A stretch of 64,000 nt of DNA, taken from NCBI GenBank assembly GCA_951812615.1, contig CATOSU010000002.1, positions 1,984,001 through 2,048,000 of the forward strand. The letters are read 5' to 3'. A model generated the notes under the pieces. That model had not been told where the DNA came from. It saw only the letters and a list, made by a program, of their open reading frames with translations, and made no database searches. The DNA comes from an uncultured Paracoccaceae bacterium (GTDB lineage Bacteria > Pseudomonadota > Alphaproteobacteria > Rhodobacterales > Rhodobacteraceae). Numbering within the stretch: the stretch's first letter is position 1; every line of letters starts with the position of its first letter. Made by a program: the position numbers and the translations under genes. Positions 1 to 8,335 of this stretch are shown here, one piece after another.

Positions 1-234
1 GCAAGCGTTATTGCCATGCGATCCACTGCCCTTGGCGGGCAGGCCAGCAGCATCGTGCCTTCGCTTTCACCCTCGGCACCGGTGACAATTGATGCCGATC
101 ACATCGACTATGTGGTGACCGAACATGGTGTCGCGCATATTCGCGGGCTTGATGTCGGGGCACGCGCCGCGGCGTTGGCCAATATCGCGCATCCCGAATT
201 CAGAACCGATCTCCTGACCCGGAGGATACCGTGA
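1..234 (+). CDS. acetyl-CoA hydrolase/CoA-transferase family protein, C-terminal part (5' end outside window)
   Basis: Only the last 77 codons are present; the frame is open from base 1. The segment ending in VVTEHGVAHIRGLDVGAR followed by IAHPEFR matches the conserved C-terminal end of the acetyl-CoA hydrolase / 4-hydroxybutyrate CoA-transferase family, which moves CoA between short carboxylic acids. The stop TGA (232-234) overlaps the next gene's ATG, so it is co-transcribed and translationally coupled with the MaoC and enoyl-CoA hydratase genes. Substrate cannot be told from this fragment. Confidence 0.75.
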   Translation, partial: ASVIAMRSTALGGQASSIVPSLSPSAPVTIDADHIDYVVTEHGVAHIRGLDVGARAAALANIAHPEFRTDLLTRRIP

Positions 235-737
235 TGTCATTTCAGGCCGAAAAACCCAAGAGCGACAATTGGAGCCCAAAAGACCACATCCCCAGACCGT
301 CGCTCTTCTTCGAGGATCTGTCGGTTGGCAAGCGGTTCCCGTTGCCCTCGCGCACCCAGACCGATGGGCTTTTCACTGCGTTTCAGGCCGCATCCGGCGA
401 CAATGACCCGATCCATTACGACCGGGTCTATTGCCAGTCGCATGGCCACCCTGACATGCTTGCCCATGGCATGCAGGTTCTGATCCAGTCGGCCGCCGGT
501 GCCGGAAACTTTCCCGAACTGGTCGCCGATTCGCTGATCGCTTTTCTTGGCTTGTCCTGCGACTTCCTGGGTCCGGTCTATGTCGGGGATACGCTTTATC
601 CGGAACTTGTGATAGCCGAATTGACCGAACAGAACACCACCGGCGTGGTCGTGATGGCCGCAACGATCCGCAATCAGGATGGCCAGATTGTCCTGAAAGG
701 CGAACATCGTTACCTCATCCGCAAGCGGAGCAAATGA
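234..737 (+). CDS. MaoC-like hot-dog dehydratase
   Basis: A 167-aa single hot-dog protein. The segment FQAASGDNDPIHYD carries the MaoC hydratase signature (Asp/His of the active site, D-x-N-P-I-H), followed by AHGMQ in the next block. This family hydrates enoyl-CoA thioesters or acts on related acyl-CoA. I chose ATG 234 because GGAGG lies at 221-225; GTG 231 is a possible alternative. It overlaps both neighbours by a few bases (ATGA type), placing it in a CoA-transferase, dehydratase, enoyl-CoA hydratase operon. Specific substrate is unknown; a beta-oxidation or aromatic acyl-CoA role is inferred. Confidence 0.8.
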   Translation: MSFQAEKPKSDNWSPKDHIPRPSLFFEDLSVGKRFPLPSRTQTDGLFTAFQAASGDNDPIHYDRVYCQSHGHPDMLAHGMQVLIQSAAGAGNFPELVADSLIAFLGLSCDFLGPVYVGDTLYPELVIAELTEQNTTGVVVMAATIRNQDGQIVLKGEHRYLIRKRSK

Positions 738-1516
738 AAATGACCAAACCCAAGATCAATCAACGGATTGAAACCCACCCGGAAGGTCAGGTCGCCTATG
801 TCGAGCTTGCCAACGAGGCCAAGCGCAACGCCATCGGCCCCGACATGATTGCCCAATTGCGGTCGGTATTCCTTGAGCTTGCGGGAAACGAGAACCTGCG
901 GGCGGTCGTTCTGTCCGGCGCCGGCGACCGGGCCTTTGCTGCGGGCGCAGATGTCAAGGCGATGGCAAGGCTCAACCCGGAATCGGAACGACAATTCATT
1001 ACCGGCCTGCACTTGGCGATCGACGCAATCGGAAAGCTGCCGGTGCCTGTCATCGCCAAAATCCACGGCTTCTGTTTCGGCGCGGCGGTCGAGATTGCCG
1101 CGCGCTGCGATTTCCGGCTTGGCGATACCACCACCCTTATCGGCATGCCCGAGGTCAAGGTCGGCATCCCCTCGGTGATCGAAGCCGCGCTTCTGCCCCG
1201 GATCATCGGCGACGGCAAGGCGCGCGAAATGTTGCTAACCGGCATGACCTATGATGCCGAGGCGGCGTTTCAAATGCGCTTCCTCGACGGGCTGTTCGCG
1301 CCGGATGACCTTGATGCGCAGGTCGCAGAACGCGTCAGCCACATTCTGGAAAGCGCGCCGGGTGCCGTGCAATCGCAACGCGCGCTTTTGTACGCGTGGG
1401 AGCAGATGTCACTCGATGACTCCATCGCGCTCAGTATCGACCATTTCGAAGCCGCATTCGAAACCGACGAGCCGGCAACCTACCTGGCGCGCGTCGCCGG
1501 ACCAAAGCGCGAGTGA
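734..1516 (+). CDS. enoyl-CoA hydratase/isomerase family protein
   Basis: A 260-aa crotonase-fold protein of normal family length. Visible landmarks are the N-terminal NEAKRNAIGPDM block, the oxyanion-hole stretches AAGADVKAM and KIHGFCFGAAVEIAARCD, and PEVKVGIPSVIEAALLPRIIG, where crotonases keep their catalytic Glu residues. The start overlaps the preceding stop (ATGA), so the gene is the third of a coupled acyl-CoA operon. It probably hydrates a trans-2-enoyl-CoA, but crotonase family members vary widely in reaction and no substrate can be assigned. Confidence 0.85.
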   Translation: MKMTKPKINQRIETHPEGQVAYVELANEAKRNAIGPDMIAQLRSVFLELAGNENLRAVVLSGAGDRAFAAGADVKAMARLNPESERQFITGLHLAIDAIGKLPVPVIAKIHGFCFGAAVEIAARCDFRLGDTTTLIGMPEVKVGIPSVIEAALLPRIIGDGKAREMLLTGMTYDAEAAFQMRFLDGLFAPDDLDAQVAERVSHILESAPGAVQSQRALLYAWEQMSLDDSIALSIDHFEAAFETDEPATYLARVAGPKRE

Positions 1517-1587
1517 AAGATTTCGGGCTGATGCCGCCGCATCAATGTTTATCGAAATCGGACAGATGAAAGGAAGCCGAGGGAAAA

Positions 1588-2474
1588 ATGAAAACTCGCA
1601 TTACGGACCTGTTCGGCATCCAGCACCCGATCATCCAAGGCGGCATGCACCATGTTGGTTATGCTGAATTGCCCGCAGCGGTGTCCAACGCCGGCGGGCT
1701 GGGAACGATCACGGGACTGACCCAGAAATCACCGGCGAACCTGGCCAATGAAATCGCCCGGTGCAAGGATATGACGGAAAAGCCATTTGCGGTGAACCTC
1801 ACCTTTCTGCCCGCGGTCAACGCGCCGGACTATCCAGGCTATGTCAAAGCCATCGTCGATGGCGGCGTGACGGCCGTCGAAACGGCAGGACATAACCCGG
1901 TTACGGTCCTGCCCGTCTGAAAGACGCCGGCATAAGGGTCATCCACAAATGCACCTCGGTACGCCACGCATTGAAAGCGCAGCAGATCGGCTGTGATGCG
2001 GTTTCGGTGGACGGTTTCGAATGTGGCGATCATCCCGGCGAAGACGATATTCCCAACATGGTTCTCTTGACGAGAGCCGCCGAGGATCTGGACATACCGT
2101 TTGTGTCGTCCGGTGGGCAGGCGGACGGGCGCACGCTGGTCGCCTCTCTGGCGCTCGGGGCGGATGGCATGAACATGGGAACACGTTTCATGTGCACGAA
2201 AGAAGCGCCGATCCACCGGAGTATGAAAGACGCCATTGTTGTGGCATCCGAACTGGATACCCGCCTGATCATGCGCCCGCTGGGTAATACGGTGCGGGCC
2301 ATGCACAACGATGCGGTCAGCCATATCCTTGCCACCGAGGCGGAAAAGGGCTCCGGTATCGTGATCGACGAAATTCTGGAGCACGTCGCAGGCGTCTACC
2401 CGAAGGTGATGATCGATGGGGATGTCCGCGACGGGGCTTGGTCCTGTGGTATGGTTGCCGGTTTGATCAATGAC
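1588..2474 (+). pseudogene. nitronate monooxygenase (2-nitropropane dioxygenase family), frameshifted and 3'-truncated
   Basis: The N-terminal part reads MKTRITDLFGIQHPIIQGGM and the FMN-barrel pattern of nitronate monooxygenases, but frame 1 hits TGA at 1918-1920. The family sequence resumes in frame 3 with LKDAGIRVIHKCTSVRHALK and runs through DGFECGDHPGEDDIP, ASLALGADGMNMGTRF and the C-terminal GAWSCGMVAGLIND. A one-base loss near 1909-1918 explains this. After about 2474 homology stops and the DNA becomes an inverted piece of another gene. Both lesions make a functional FMN-dependent nitroalkane/propionate-3-nitronate oxidase unlikely. Confidence 0.8.
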
Positions 2475-2635
2475 ACCTCCGGCACGTCCCAGACCAGCTC
2501 GTTCAGCTCGGCGTCTTGCTTGACCTCGCCATTCACGGTGAGCTTGATCGAGCTTTCTGAAAGATGGCCTACATCACCACCTTGCGGATCGCCGCGACGG
2601 GTGTGGGACGTCCCATGGACCAAAACGAGTATCAT
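2475..2635 (-). pseudogene. fumarylpyruvate/fumarylacetoacetate hydrolase-family fragment
   Basis: On the minus strand an ATG at 2635 has a good AGGAG-type ribosome site. Translation reaches GDVGHLSESSIKLTVNGEV followed by KQDAELNELVWDVPEV, an internal block typical of fumarylpyruvate or fumarylacetoacetate hydrolases. The C-terminal catalytic half is missing because the sequence joins the inverted nitronate monooxygenase end near 2474. The first dozen residues (MILVLVHG...) do not look like this family, so an internal deletion probably also happened. It lies just downstream of, and co-directional with, the hydroxylase-ligase gene, so it may be a relic of a gentisate ring-cleavage operon. Confidence 0.55.
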
Positions 2636-2734
2636 TGCGTTTCTCCTCTTGTTTAGGATCGTCCCGTTTCCTCCGACGAGAAGTCGCGCAACGGCCAAAT
2701 GCGGACTGATGCGCATTTCTGCTCAGGCTGACTG

Positions 2735-5485
2735 TCAGACCGGTTCTTTCACGCCGGGCCCCTGCAGCAGCGCGTGTCGGTCAATCTTGCCGGTTCCGGT
2801 TTTCGGAAGCGCCGCGACGTATTCGATCACGCGCGGATACTTGAACGGCTGCAGGTGCTCCTTAACGAAAGCCTTGATCGAGGCGTCCATCGCCTCGCCT
2901 TTCTCGATCCCATCCCGCAGCTGCACGATCGCGCGCAGCGTCATCCGTTTGTCTGCCAACTCATGGGCCAGCACCGCGCATTCGTGAATATTCGGGTGCT
3001 CGGCCAGGCATTTTTCCACCTCGCCGGGCCAGACCCATTGGCCCGAGACCTTGATCAGTTCATCCGCGCGGCCCTGGAAACAATAGTAGCCGTCTTTTTC
3101 GACAAAGCGGTCTCCGGTGTAGATCCAGTCGCCCCGCATGGTGTCCTTGGTCTTGTCCGGACGGTTCCAATACTGCGGTGCCGAGGAATGGCCACGCACG
3201 TACATAATGCCTTCTTCGCCCGGCTGGGCCGGTGTGCCTTCGGGCGTAAGCAGCTTGACCTCGTAACCCGGCACCCGTGCGCCCGCCGCACCGAGCCGGT
3301 GATCGTCAAGCGTGTTGGACAGGTAGATGTGCAACAGCTCGGTCGAGCCAAGCCCCTCGGTAGGTCCGGCTCCGGTCAGCGAGACCCAGGTGTTGTAGAC
3401 ATCGCTAGAGAGGATCTCAGCGGCCGACATGCTCTGGCGGATCGACGAGAAATCCGCCGTTTTCGCACGCGGGTTGCGCGCGATAGAGGTGAATAGCGTC
3501 GGCAGACCGAAGAGCACCGTTGGGCGGAAGGCCTCGATGTAGTCGAGCACGGCGTCGGCATGCGGCTGTCCCGGCATCAGCAGCGTCGTCGCGCCGATGG
3601 TGAAGGGGAAGGTGATCGAATTGCCGAACCCATAGGCAAAGAAGATTTTAGGCACCGAGAAGCAGATGTCATCGGGGCGCAGCTTGAGAACGTGCTGGCC
3701 AAAGCTCGCCTCGGTATAGGCCATGTTGTGATGCAGGTGTACGATCCCCTTGGGACGCCCGGTCGAGCCGGAGGAATACATCCAGAATGCCATGTCTTCC
3801 GGCCCTGTATCTGCACAGTCCAGTTCGGTCGGTTGGCCGTCAAGGAATACTTCTGCGCTGACGAAAGGCGCCCCCTCGACCTCACCATTCACGGCGATCA
3901 CGCGCGTGACGCCGGTGCCTTCAAGGACGTTCGCGCCGAAGTGACCCGACAGGCCTGCCTCGCAGACCGCATACCGGGCCCCAGTGTCCTGTAGGAAGTA
4001 ATTCAGCGTCTCGTCCGGGGTCTGGGTGTTCAGCAGCACCGGGACAAAGCCCGCCCGCACCGCCCCGAAGAACACCGCCGGATAGGCGGGCGTATCGTCC
4101 ATGAATAAGGAAATGCGCTCGCCCCGCGCAAGCCCTGCGGCCTTGAAGGCGTTGCCCCAGCGCGCCGCCTCGGCGATCAACTCACGGTAGGTTAGGTTGC
4201 CCATGGGGCTGACCAAGGCGAGCTTGTCGGGATTACGTGCCAGGTTCTGCCAGAGCGTCTCCGAGCAGTTGCGATGCGCGGACTTGTCGTAGCCGATCTC
4301 CTGCGCGCCTTCCGAGTCATCGGCAACCGGGTCGATTATGGGATCGGGATGTGCCCGTTTCTCCGCATCGTAGCGCGCCGCAAATTCGGGGGCCATGCCG
4401 CGTAGACGGTCCATGTCCACCCGGCCCGAACGGGTGATGTAGTCAAAAGCGAAATCCAGCGGCGCCTTTTCCAGCTTCTCGCCGAAACTGTCATACCAGG
4501 TGGCCGAGGTGTTCGCGGCATCGACGATCTTCTTGGCGATGGGCAGGCGCTGCGCCTCGAACTCGGCCAGGCCCGCGCGCCAGTCGCCGTTGGACTCCAA
4601 GGCATTGACCAGCGCGATCACGTCCTCCAGCGCAAGGCGCGTGCCCGAGCCAATCGAGAAATGCGCCGTATGCGCCGCATCGCCGACGATCACGTAGCGG
4701 TCATGCACCCAGCGGGGGCACCACATGCGCGGGAACTGCCGCCAGACGGAATTGTTCGTTATCAGGTTGGCGCCATCCAGCACGTCCGCGAACAGTTCTT
4801 GACAGAGCGCCGCGCCCTCTTCTTCGCCCATGTCGGCAAAGCCGTAGCGTTCAAACGTATCGTGTTCGCATTCGACGATAAAGGTCGAGCGGTCCGGTGT
4901 GAACCGGTAATGGTGCGCGTTCATCGGCCCCTTGTCGGTACGGATGAAGCTTTGCGTCAGCGTGTCAAACGGGCGATCCGCCCCGAACCACGCGAAGTGA
5001 CAGTTGAAATGCTCGACCTGCGGCGCGAATTCAGCCTCGAAGGCTTGCCGCACGATTGAGTTCAACCCATCGGCGCCCAGCACGATATCGGTCTCGAGCG
5101 CGGTCACGTCGTCGATCCGCGTGTCGAAACGGATGTCGATGCCCAAACCTTCGGCGTGTTCGCGCAGGATTTCGATCAGCTCCAGCCGCCCGAGCGCAGT
5201 AAAGCCCACGCCATCCAGTACCGCGGTATCGTCCGGATGCTGCAGCGTCATGTTCTGCCAGCGCTCCATGTGCGGTAGGATCAGGTCGTGAATTTCGGGG
5301 TCGGCTGCGCGCAGAAACTCGAGCGCCTGATCCGAGAAGACGACACCGAAGCCAAAGGTCGCCCCTTTCTGGTTCTGCTCGAAAACCGTCAATTTCACGT
5401 CCGGACACTTCCGGCGCATCAAGATCGCAGCATAGAGACCCGCCGGTCCGCCGCCGATGATGGCCATACTCCCGAGCTTCGACAT
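2735..5485 (-). CDS. fused aryl-CoA hydroxylase (FAD) - aryl-CoA ligase
   Basis: A 916-aa two-enzyme protein. Residues 1 to about 380 are a flavin hydroxylase: GGGPAG at 11-16, the FAD-ribityl motif GDAAH at 268-272, and overall likeness to salicylyl-CoA 5-hydroxylase and the N-terminal half of 2-aminobenzoyl-CoA monooxygenase. Residues about 400-916 are a benzoate-CoA-ligase-type ANL enzyme: P-loop YSSGSTGRPKG (570-580), YTGDR in the hinge region, and the C-terminal PKTGTGKIDR with the catalytic Lys. One chain could therefore activate an aromatic acid to its CoA ester and hydroxylate it. Salicylate to gentisyl-CoA is the best guess from the thioesterase and fumarylpyruvate hydrolase neighbours. 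AAGGAG precedes the ATG. Substrate is unproven. Confidence 0.8.
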   Translation of the reverse strand: MSKLGSMAIIGGGPAGLYAAILMRRKCPDVKLTVFEQNQKGATFGFGVVFSDQALEFLRAADPEIHDLILPHMERWQNMTLQHPDDTAVLDGVGFTALGRLELIEILREHAEGLGIDIRFDTRIDDVTALETDIVLGADGLNSIVRQAFEAEFAPQVEHFNCHFAWFGADRPFDTLTQSFIRTDKGPMNAHHYRFTPDRSTFIVECEHDTFERYGFADMGEEEGAALCQELFADVLDGANLITNNSVWRQFPRMWCPRWVHDRYVIVGDAAHTAHFSIGSGTRLALEDVIALVNALESNGDWRAGLAEFEAQRLPIAKKIVDAANTSATWYDSFGEKLEKAPLDFAFDYITRSGRVDMDRLRGMAPEFAARYDAEKRAHPDPIIDPVADDSEGAQEIGYDKSAHRNCSETLWQNLARNPDKLALVSPMGNLTYRELIAEAARWGNAFKAAGLARGERISLFMDDTPAYPAVFFGAVRAGFVPVLLNTQTPDETLNYFLQDTGARYAVCEAGLSGHFGANVLEGTGVTRVIAVNGEVEGAPFVSAEVFLDGQPTELDCADTGPEDMAFWMYSSGSTGRPKGIVHLHHNMAYTEASFGQHVLKLRPDDICFSVPKIFFAYGFGNSITFPFTIGATTLLMPGQPHADAVLDYIEAFRPTVLFGLPTLFTSIARNPRAKTADFSSIRQSMSAAEILSSDVYNTWVSLTGAGPTEGLGSTELLHIYLSNTLDDHRLGAAGARVPGYEVKLLTPEGTPAQPGEEGIMYVRGHSSAPQYWNRPDKTKDTMRGDWIYTGDRFVEKDGYYCFQGRADELIKVSGQWVWPGEVEKCLAEHPNIHECAVLAHELADKRMTLRAIVQLRDGIEKGEAMDASIKAFVKEHLQPFKYPRVIEYVAALPKTGTGKIDRHALLQGPGVKEPV

Positions 5486-5533
5486 CTGTACTCCTTCCGC
5501 TCGACATCTCGCCCGAGGATAGCTAGGCTAAAA

Positions 5534-5562
5534 TTCTGTATTGCGCAAATAATTTTGCAGAA
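5534..5562. promoter_or_regulatory. candidate operator in the divergent hydroxylase-ligase / thioesterase intergenic region
   Basis: The 86-bp AT-rich gap between the two divergent starts contains an inverted arm pair TTCTG (5534-5538) and CAGAA (5558-5562) with the palindrome TTGCGCAA (5541-5548) inside. Its place between divergent genes of one pathway and close to an IclR gene makes it a plausible IclR site. No -35/-10 pair could be fixed with certainty. Confidence 0.35.
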
Positions 5563-5571
5563 AGGAATACG

Positions 5572-6028
5572 TTGAGCGGTCACGAGGTCACTGTCGATGT
5601 GACATTCGGGGACTGCGATCCAGCGGGAATCGCATTTTATCCAAATATTTATCGCTGGATGGATAGATGCTTTCACGACCGGATACGGTGGTGCGGTGGT
5701 GCGGTGGTGCGGTGGTGCGGTGGTGCGGTGGTCCGCAACAGTCTGCGACAAGGTTGGCTCTGCCGGGCTTGGACTGCGAGACGCGACCGCACGCTTCCGC
5801 CGTCCGATGCGCGACGGCGACCGACTCGCGGTCGTGATAGATCGCATCGAATGGCAGGATCGCGCGCTGGTTCTGCACTATGTCGGTCGATTAGGAGACC
5901 AAGATGCCTTCATCGGACAGGAGACTCGCGCGTTGTTCGTCGCGACCTCTGCTGGTATGAGAGCGGGCCAGATGGATGTATTAAGAGCGGTGATCGAAAG
6001 CGATGGCAAAGGACGGGAAGGGCAGTGA
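5572..6028 (+). pseudogene. 4-hydroxybenzoyl-CoA thioesterase-like hot-dog protein, out of frame across an 8-bp tandem repeat
   Basis: A TTG start at 5572 with AAAGGA upstream opens VTFGDCDPAGIAFYPNIYRW, the exact 4HBT thioesterase signature including the catalytic Asp. The C-terminal half (LRDATARFRRPMRDGDRLAV to the stop at 6028) is in another frame. The switch falls in a tract of 8-bp units at 5686-5732. As read, frame 1 runs on to a scrambled tail ending at 6075. Adding one unit or removing two restores a protein of about 154 or 146 aa, normal for the family. It would release free acid from an aryl-CoA such as gentisyl-CoA. It is either a dead gene or a phase-variable one in the OFF state. 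Confidence 0.7.
5686..5732 (+). repeat. 8-bp tandem repeat CGGTGGTG, 5.9 copies
   Basis: Five full CGGTGGTG units start at 5686, 5694, 5702, 5710 and 5718, with a sixth unit lacking only its last base (5726-5732). The unit contains no stop in any frame, and its length is not a multiple of three, so each gain or loss shifts the reading frame of the host thioesterase gene. In protein it reads as a repeating RWCGGAVV. Confidence 0.95.
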
Positions 6029-6797
6029 ACACAGCGGGGGCGTCCAGTCTCTGGATGCCGCGCTCAGGGTGCTGAAACTAATGTCCGAACAGGACGGCCC
6101 TATTTCACTAACCGATCTGGCGCGCGCGATCGGGATGCCGCCCAGCAAGGTTCACCGCTACCTCACCTCGTTCCAGAACGCGGGACTGGTGGAACAAGGT
6201 GGCCGCTCCGGGAAATACGATCTGGGTCGCGGCGCCGTGGAGCTGGGGCTCTCGGCCATCGCGCGGCATGATTTTGTGAACATGCCGTCCGCCCATCTCG
6301 CAGAACTGCGAGAGGACACGGGGCTGACCGTGCTGCTGTCCGTCTGGGGCGCGGCTGGCCCGACGGTGGTGCGGTGGGAACGCGCCGCATCCCCGGTCGT
6401 GACATCGATGGGACTTGGCACGACCCTTCCGCTTTTGAATTCCTCGACTGGTCGGGTTTTCCTGGCCTTTGGACCGCGCCCGCCGATGGAAAAACTCCTG
6501 ACTTCAGAACTGAACCGCGCAAGGAAGTCCCCTGAAATCTATAGCGATTTCACCCCCACCCGGGCGGGCGTCGATGCGCTGTGCGACATGGTTTGCAAGG
6601 CTGGCTACTCCACGGTGTCGGGTGACTATATCCCCGGCCTCGTGGCTGTCGCGGCTCCCATTCTCGATTGGCACGGACAAGCCCAGGCAGTCATCACCCT
6701 GCTCGGTACAAACAAGGACGCCGCGGGTAAGGGATCCACAGAGATCGGACAATTGCTTGCCTTCTGCACGGTACAGTCGATCACTGGTAAGGGTTAG
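6003..6797 (+). CDS. IclR-family transcriptional regulator
   Basis: A 264-aa protein of typical IclR length. The N-terminal winged helix is clear: GGVQSLDAALRVLKLM, then ISLTDLARAIGMPPSKVHRY and SFQNAGLVEQ. The C-terminal effector domain shows LPLLNSSTGRVFLAF and VAAPILDWHGQAQAVITLLG. The start overlaps the thioesterase 3' end by 26 bp, so when the upstream gene is read in frame the two could be translationally coupled. IclR proteins often bind aromatic acids and act beside catabolic operons; it probably controls the divergent hydroxylase-ligase and the thioesterase. Confidence 0.85.
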   Translation: MAKDGKGSEHSGGVQSLDAALRVLKLMSEQDGPISLTDLARAIGMPPSKVHRYLTSFQNAGLVEQGGRSGKYDLGRGAVELGLSAIARHDFVNMPSAHLAELREDTGLTVLLSVWGAAGPTVVRWERAASPVVTSMGLGTTLPLLNSSTGRVFLAFGPRPPMEKLLTSELNRARKSPEIYSDFTPTRAGVDALCDMVCKAGYSTVSGDYIPGLVAVAAPILDWHGQAQAVITLLGTNKDAAGKGSTEIGQLLAFCTVQSITGKG

Positions 6798-7278
6798 GCA
6801 ATCGGGATGAAGATCTACAGTTCATGGATGTCCACGGCCTCTCGCAGCGCTGGTTTCGCACGCAGAGTGCAAGCTAGACGCCACGAGCCGCCCGGATAGA
6901 TCCCTTGGTTCGACCCACCCGGTTCGGGGCAGGAGACCGAATGATTGTACGGCTCCGTGAGCGATCCACGATGCCTTCGTGTCTGTGGTTAACTCTCGTA
7001 GACCGCCATCGTTTCTGTACGACTCGAGATGCAATTCTCGTCGCATTCGACCGCTTTTGGTTGACACCGGACCTAGGCAGAGATGTGCCCAAAGGCAGCT
7101 AAGTCCGCGATTTGACCGTTGTCATCGTCGATCTCGCTGCTGCTCGCCTAGGCGTCCGCTCTTGCCGCTGCGTGACAGCGTGGATTTCTACGCAGTTGCG
7201 GACAAAGCGGACGTCTGGCAACTCGATTGGAACTCCGTGGAAGACCAAAGTTCTTCAATTCCACCAAACCAAAACACG
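6798..7278. other. gene-poor stretch, no recognisable gene
   Basis: About 480 bp lie between the IclR stop and the 3' end of the LacI gene. Short open frames exist on both strands but none has family resemblance, a convincing ribosome site or alphaproteobacterial codon bias. The base composition is more even than in the neighbours, which would fit a decayed remnant. I see no clear terminator. Confidence 0.5.
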
Positions 7279-8292
7279 TCACCACCTATTTGCGACCGTT
7301 TCCCTTTTCACGAGAGTGGATTGAACTTCTATCGGACGAGGGCGTTCTTGATGGACAACCCAGTCGGCAATACCTTCTGCTGCCTGCATGCCCATTTGCT
7401 GCACCGGCAAATGTACTGTCGTCAGGCGTGGATAGGTTTCTGCGGCGGCGGGGAGGTCTTGGATGCCCATTACGGAGAGGTTTTCGGGCACGGATTTGCC
7501 CGCGCGGTTCAGTTCATTCAGCGCGCCAAACGCCATGACATCGGACAGGCACAGAAGGGCATCGCAATCTGAACCTTGGTCCAGCAGATTTCGAACAGCT
7601 TGCGCACCTCCGGTAACGGAAAGCTCAGTCTCAACGGCACGCCGTATCTGTCCGCCCTGCAATTCGGCGATTGCATCGAGGCGTGCCTGGGTCCGGTCGT
7701 TGTATTCGGTTGGCCCATGGATGATTACGACGTCCTCGTGGCCGCATGACGTCAGATGCTGATACGCCAAGGCTGCGGCTTTATGGTTATCGTAGCCGAT
7801 TGTCGGCAAGCGATATTCTGTGTCGAAACATGATATGACCACCGCAGGGACATATCTGCGTTCCAGCATCTGATAGAGCGCGTCAGTGTGAGATTTTCCG
7901 GTCAGCACCAAGCCTTCCACGCCGTTGTCCAGCAGCTCCTTTGCCTTTCGGGTTTCCTTCTCCGGATCTTCGTCGGTCGTCGCGACGACAAGCGAGAACC
8001 CAAGTTCGACCAGCCGGTTCTCCATCGCATTCAACGTAATCGCGAAGATATCGTTGTCTAACGTCGGAACAAGCGCTCCAAGGATCTGAGTGCGTCCGGA
8101 GTTGATCGCGCGAGCCGCCGCACTGCGAACGAAACCCAGCTCCTCAATCGTTTGTTGCACGCGCTTTCGTGTCGCCTCCTGCACCAGTGCGGGGCTGTTG
8201 AGAACGCGTGAGACCGTTGCCACCGAAACACCGGCTTCACGCGCAACATCGCGTAGATTCGCTCGATTCTTTTGCGTGGGCGGTTGAGACAT
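7279..8292 (-). CDS. LacI-family transcriptional repressor
   Basis: A 337-aa LacI/GalR protein. Residues 12-35 form the helix-turn-helix (LRDVAREAGVSVATVSRVLN), followed by the hinge helix region AARAINSGRT and a periplasmic-binding-like ligand domain with ILGALVPTLDNDIFA and DALLCLSDVMAFGALNE. It is divergent from the DUF1989-GcvT / ProVWX operon, and the intergenic region has two strong palindromes of LacI-operator type. It likely represses that operon and itself, and is relieved by a ligand connected with the transported amine; the ligand is not deducible. Confidence 0.9.
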   Translation of the reverse strand: MSQPPTQKNRANLRDVAREAGVSVATVSRVLNSPALVQEATRKRVQQTIEELGFVRSAAARAINSGRTQILGALVPTLDNDIFAITLNAMENRLVELGFSLVVATTDEDPEKETRKAKELLDNGVEGLVLTGKSHTDALYQMLERRYVPAVVISCFDTEYRLPTIGYDNHKAAALAYQHLTSCGHEDVVIIHGPTEYNDRTQARLDAIAELQGGQIRRAVETELSVTGGAQAVRNLLDQGSDCDALLCLSDVMAFGALNELNRAGKSVPENLSVMGIQDLPAAAETYPRLTTVHLPVQQMGMQAAEGIADWVVHQERPRPIEVQSTLVKRETVANRW

Positions 8293-8312
8293 GGGACGAC
8301 AATAGGACTATT

Positions 8313-8328
8313 ATGTAACTAGTTACAT
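8313..8328. promoter_or_regulatory. LacI-type operator 1 (16-bp perfect palindrome)
   Basis: ATGTAACTAGTTACAT is a perfect 16-bp palindrome 20 bp upstream of the LacI start codon and upstream of the candidate -35 (TTGACT, 8336-8341) for the rightward operon. It shares the AACTAGTT core with the second site, whose centre is 45 bp away. Confidence 0.75.
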
Positions 8329-8335
8329 GAAAATG

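Noticed and set aside
1971-2987. 338-aa open frame running past the nitronate monooxygenase end
   Set aside because: Only its first part (to about 2474) has family likeness; the rest is antisense to the hydrolase relic and the hydroxylase-ligase gene.
5572-6075. 167-aa frame-1 product through the 8-bp repeat
   Set aside because: After the repeat the translation is arginine-rich shadow sequence; the true thioesterase C-terminus is in the other frame.
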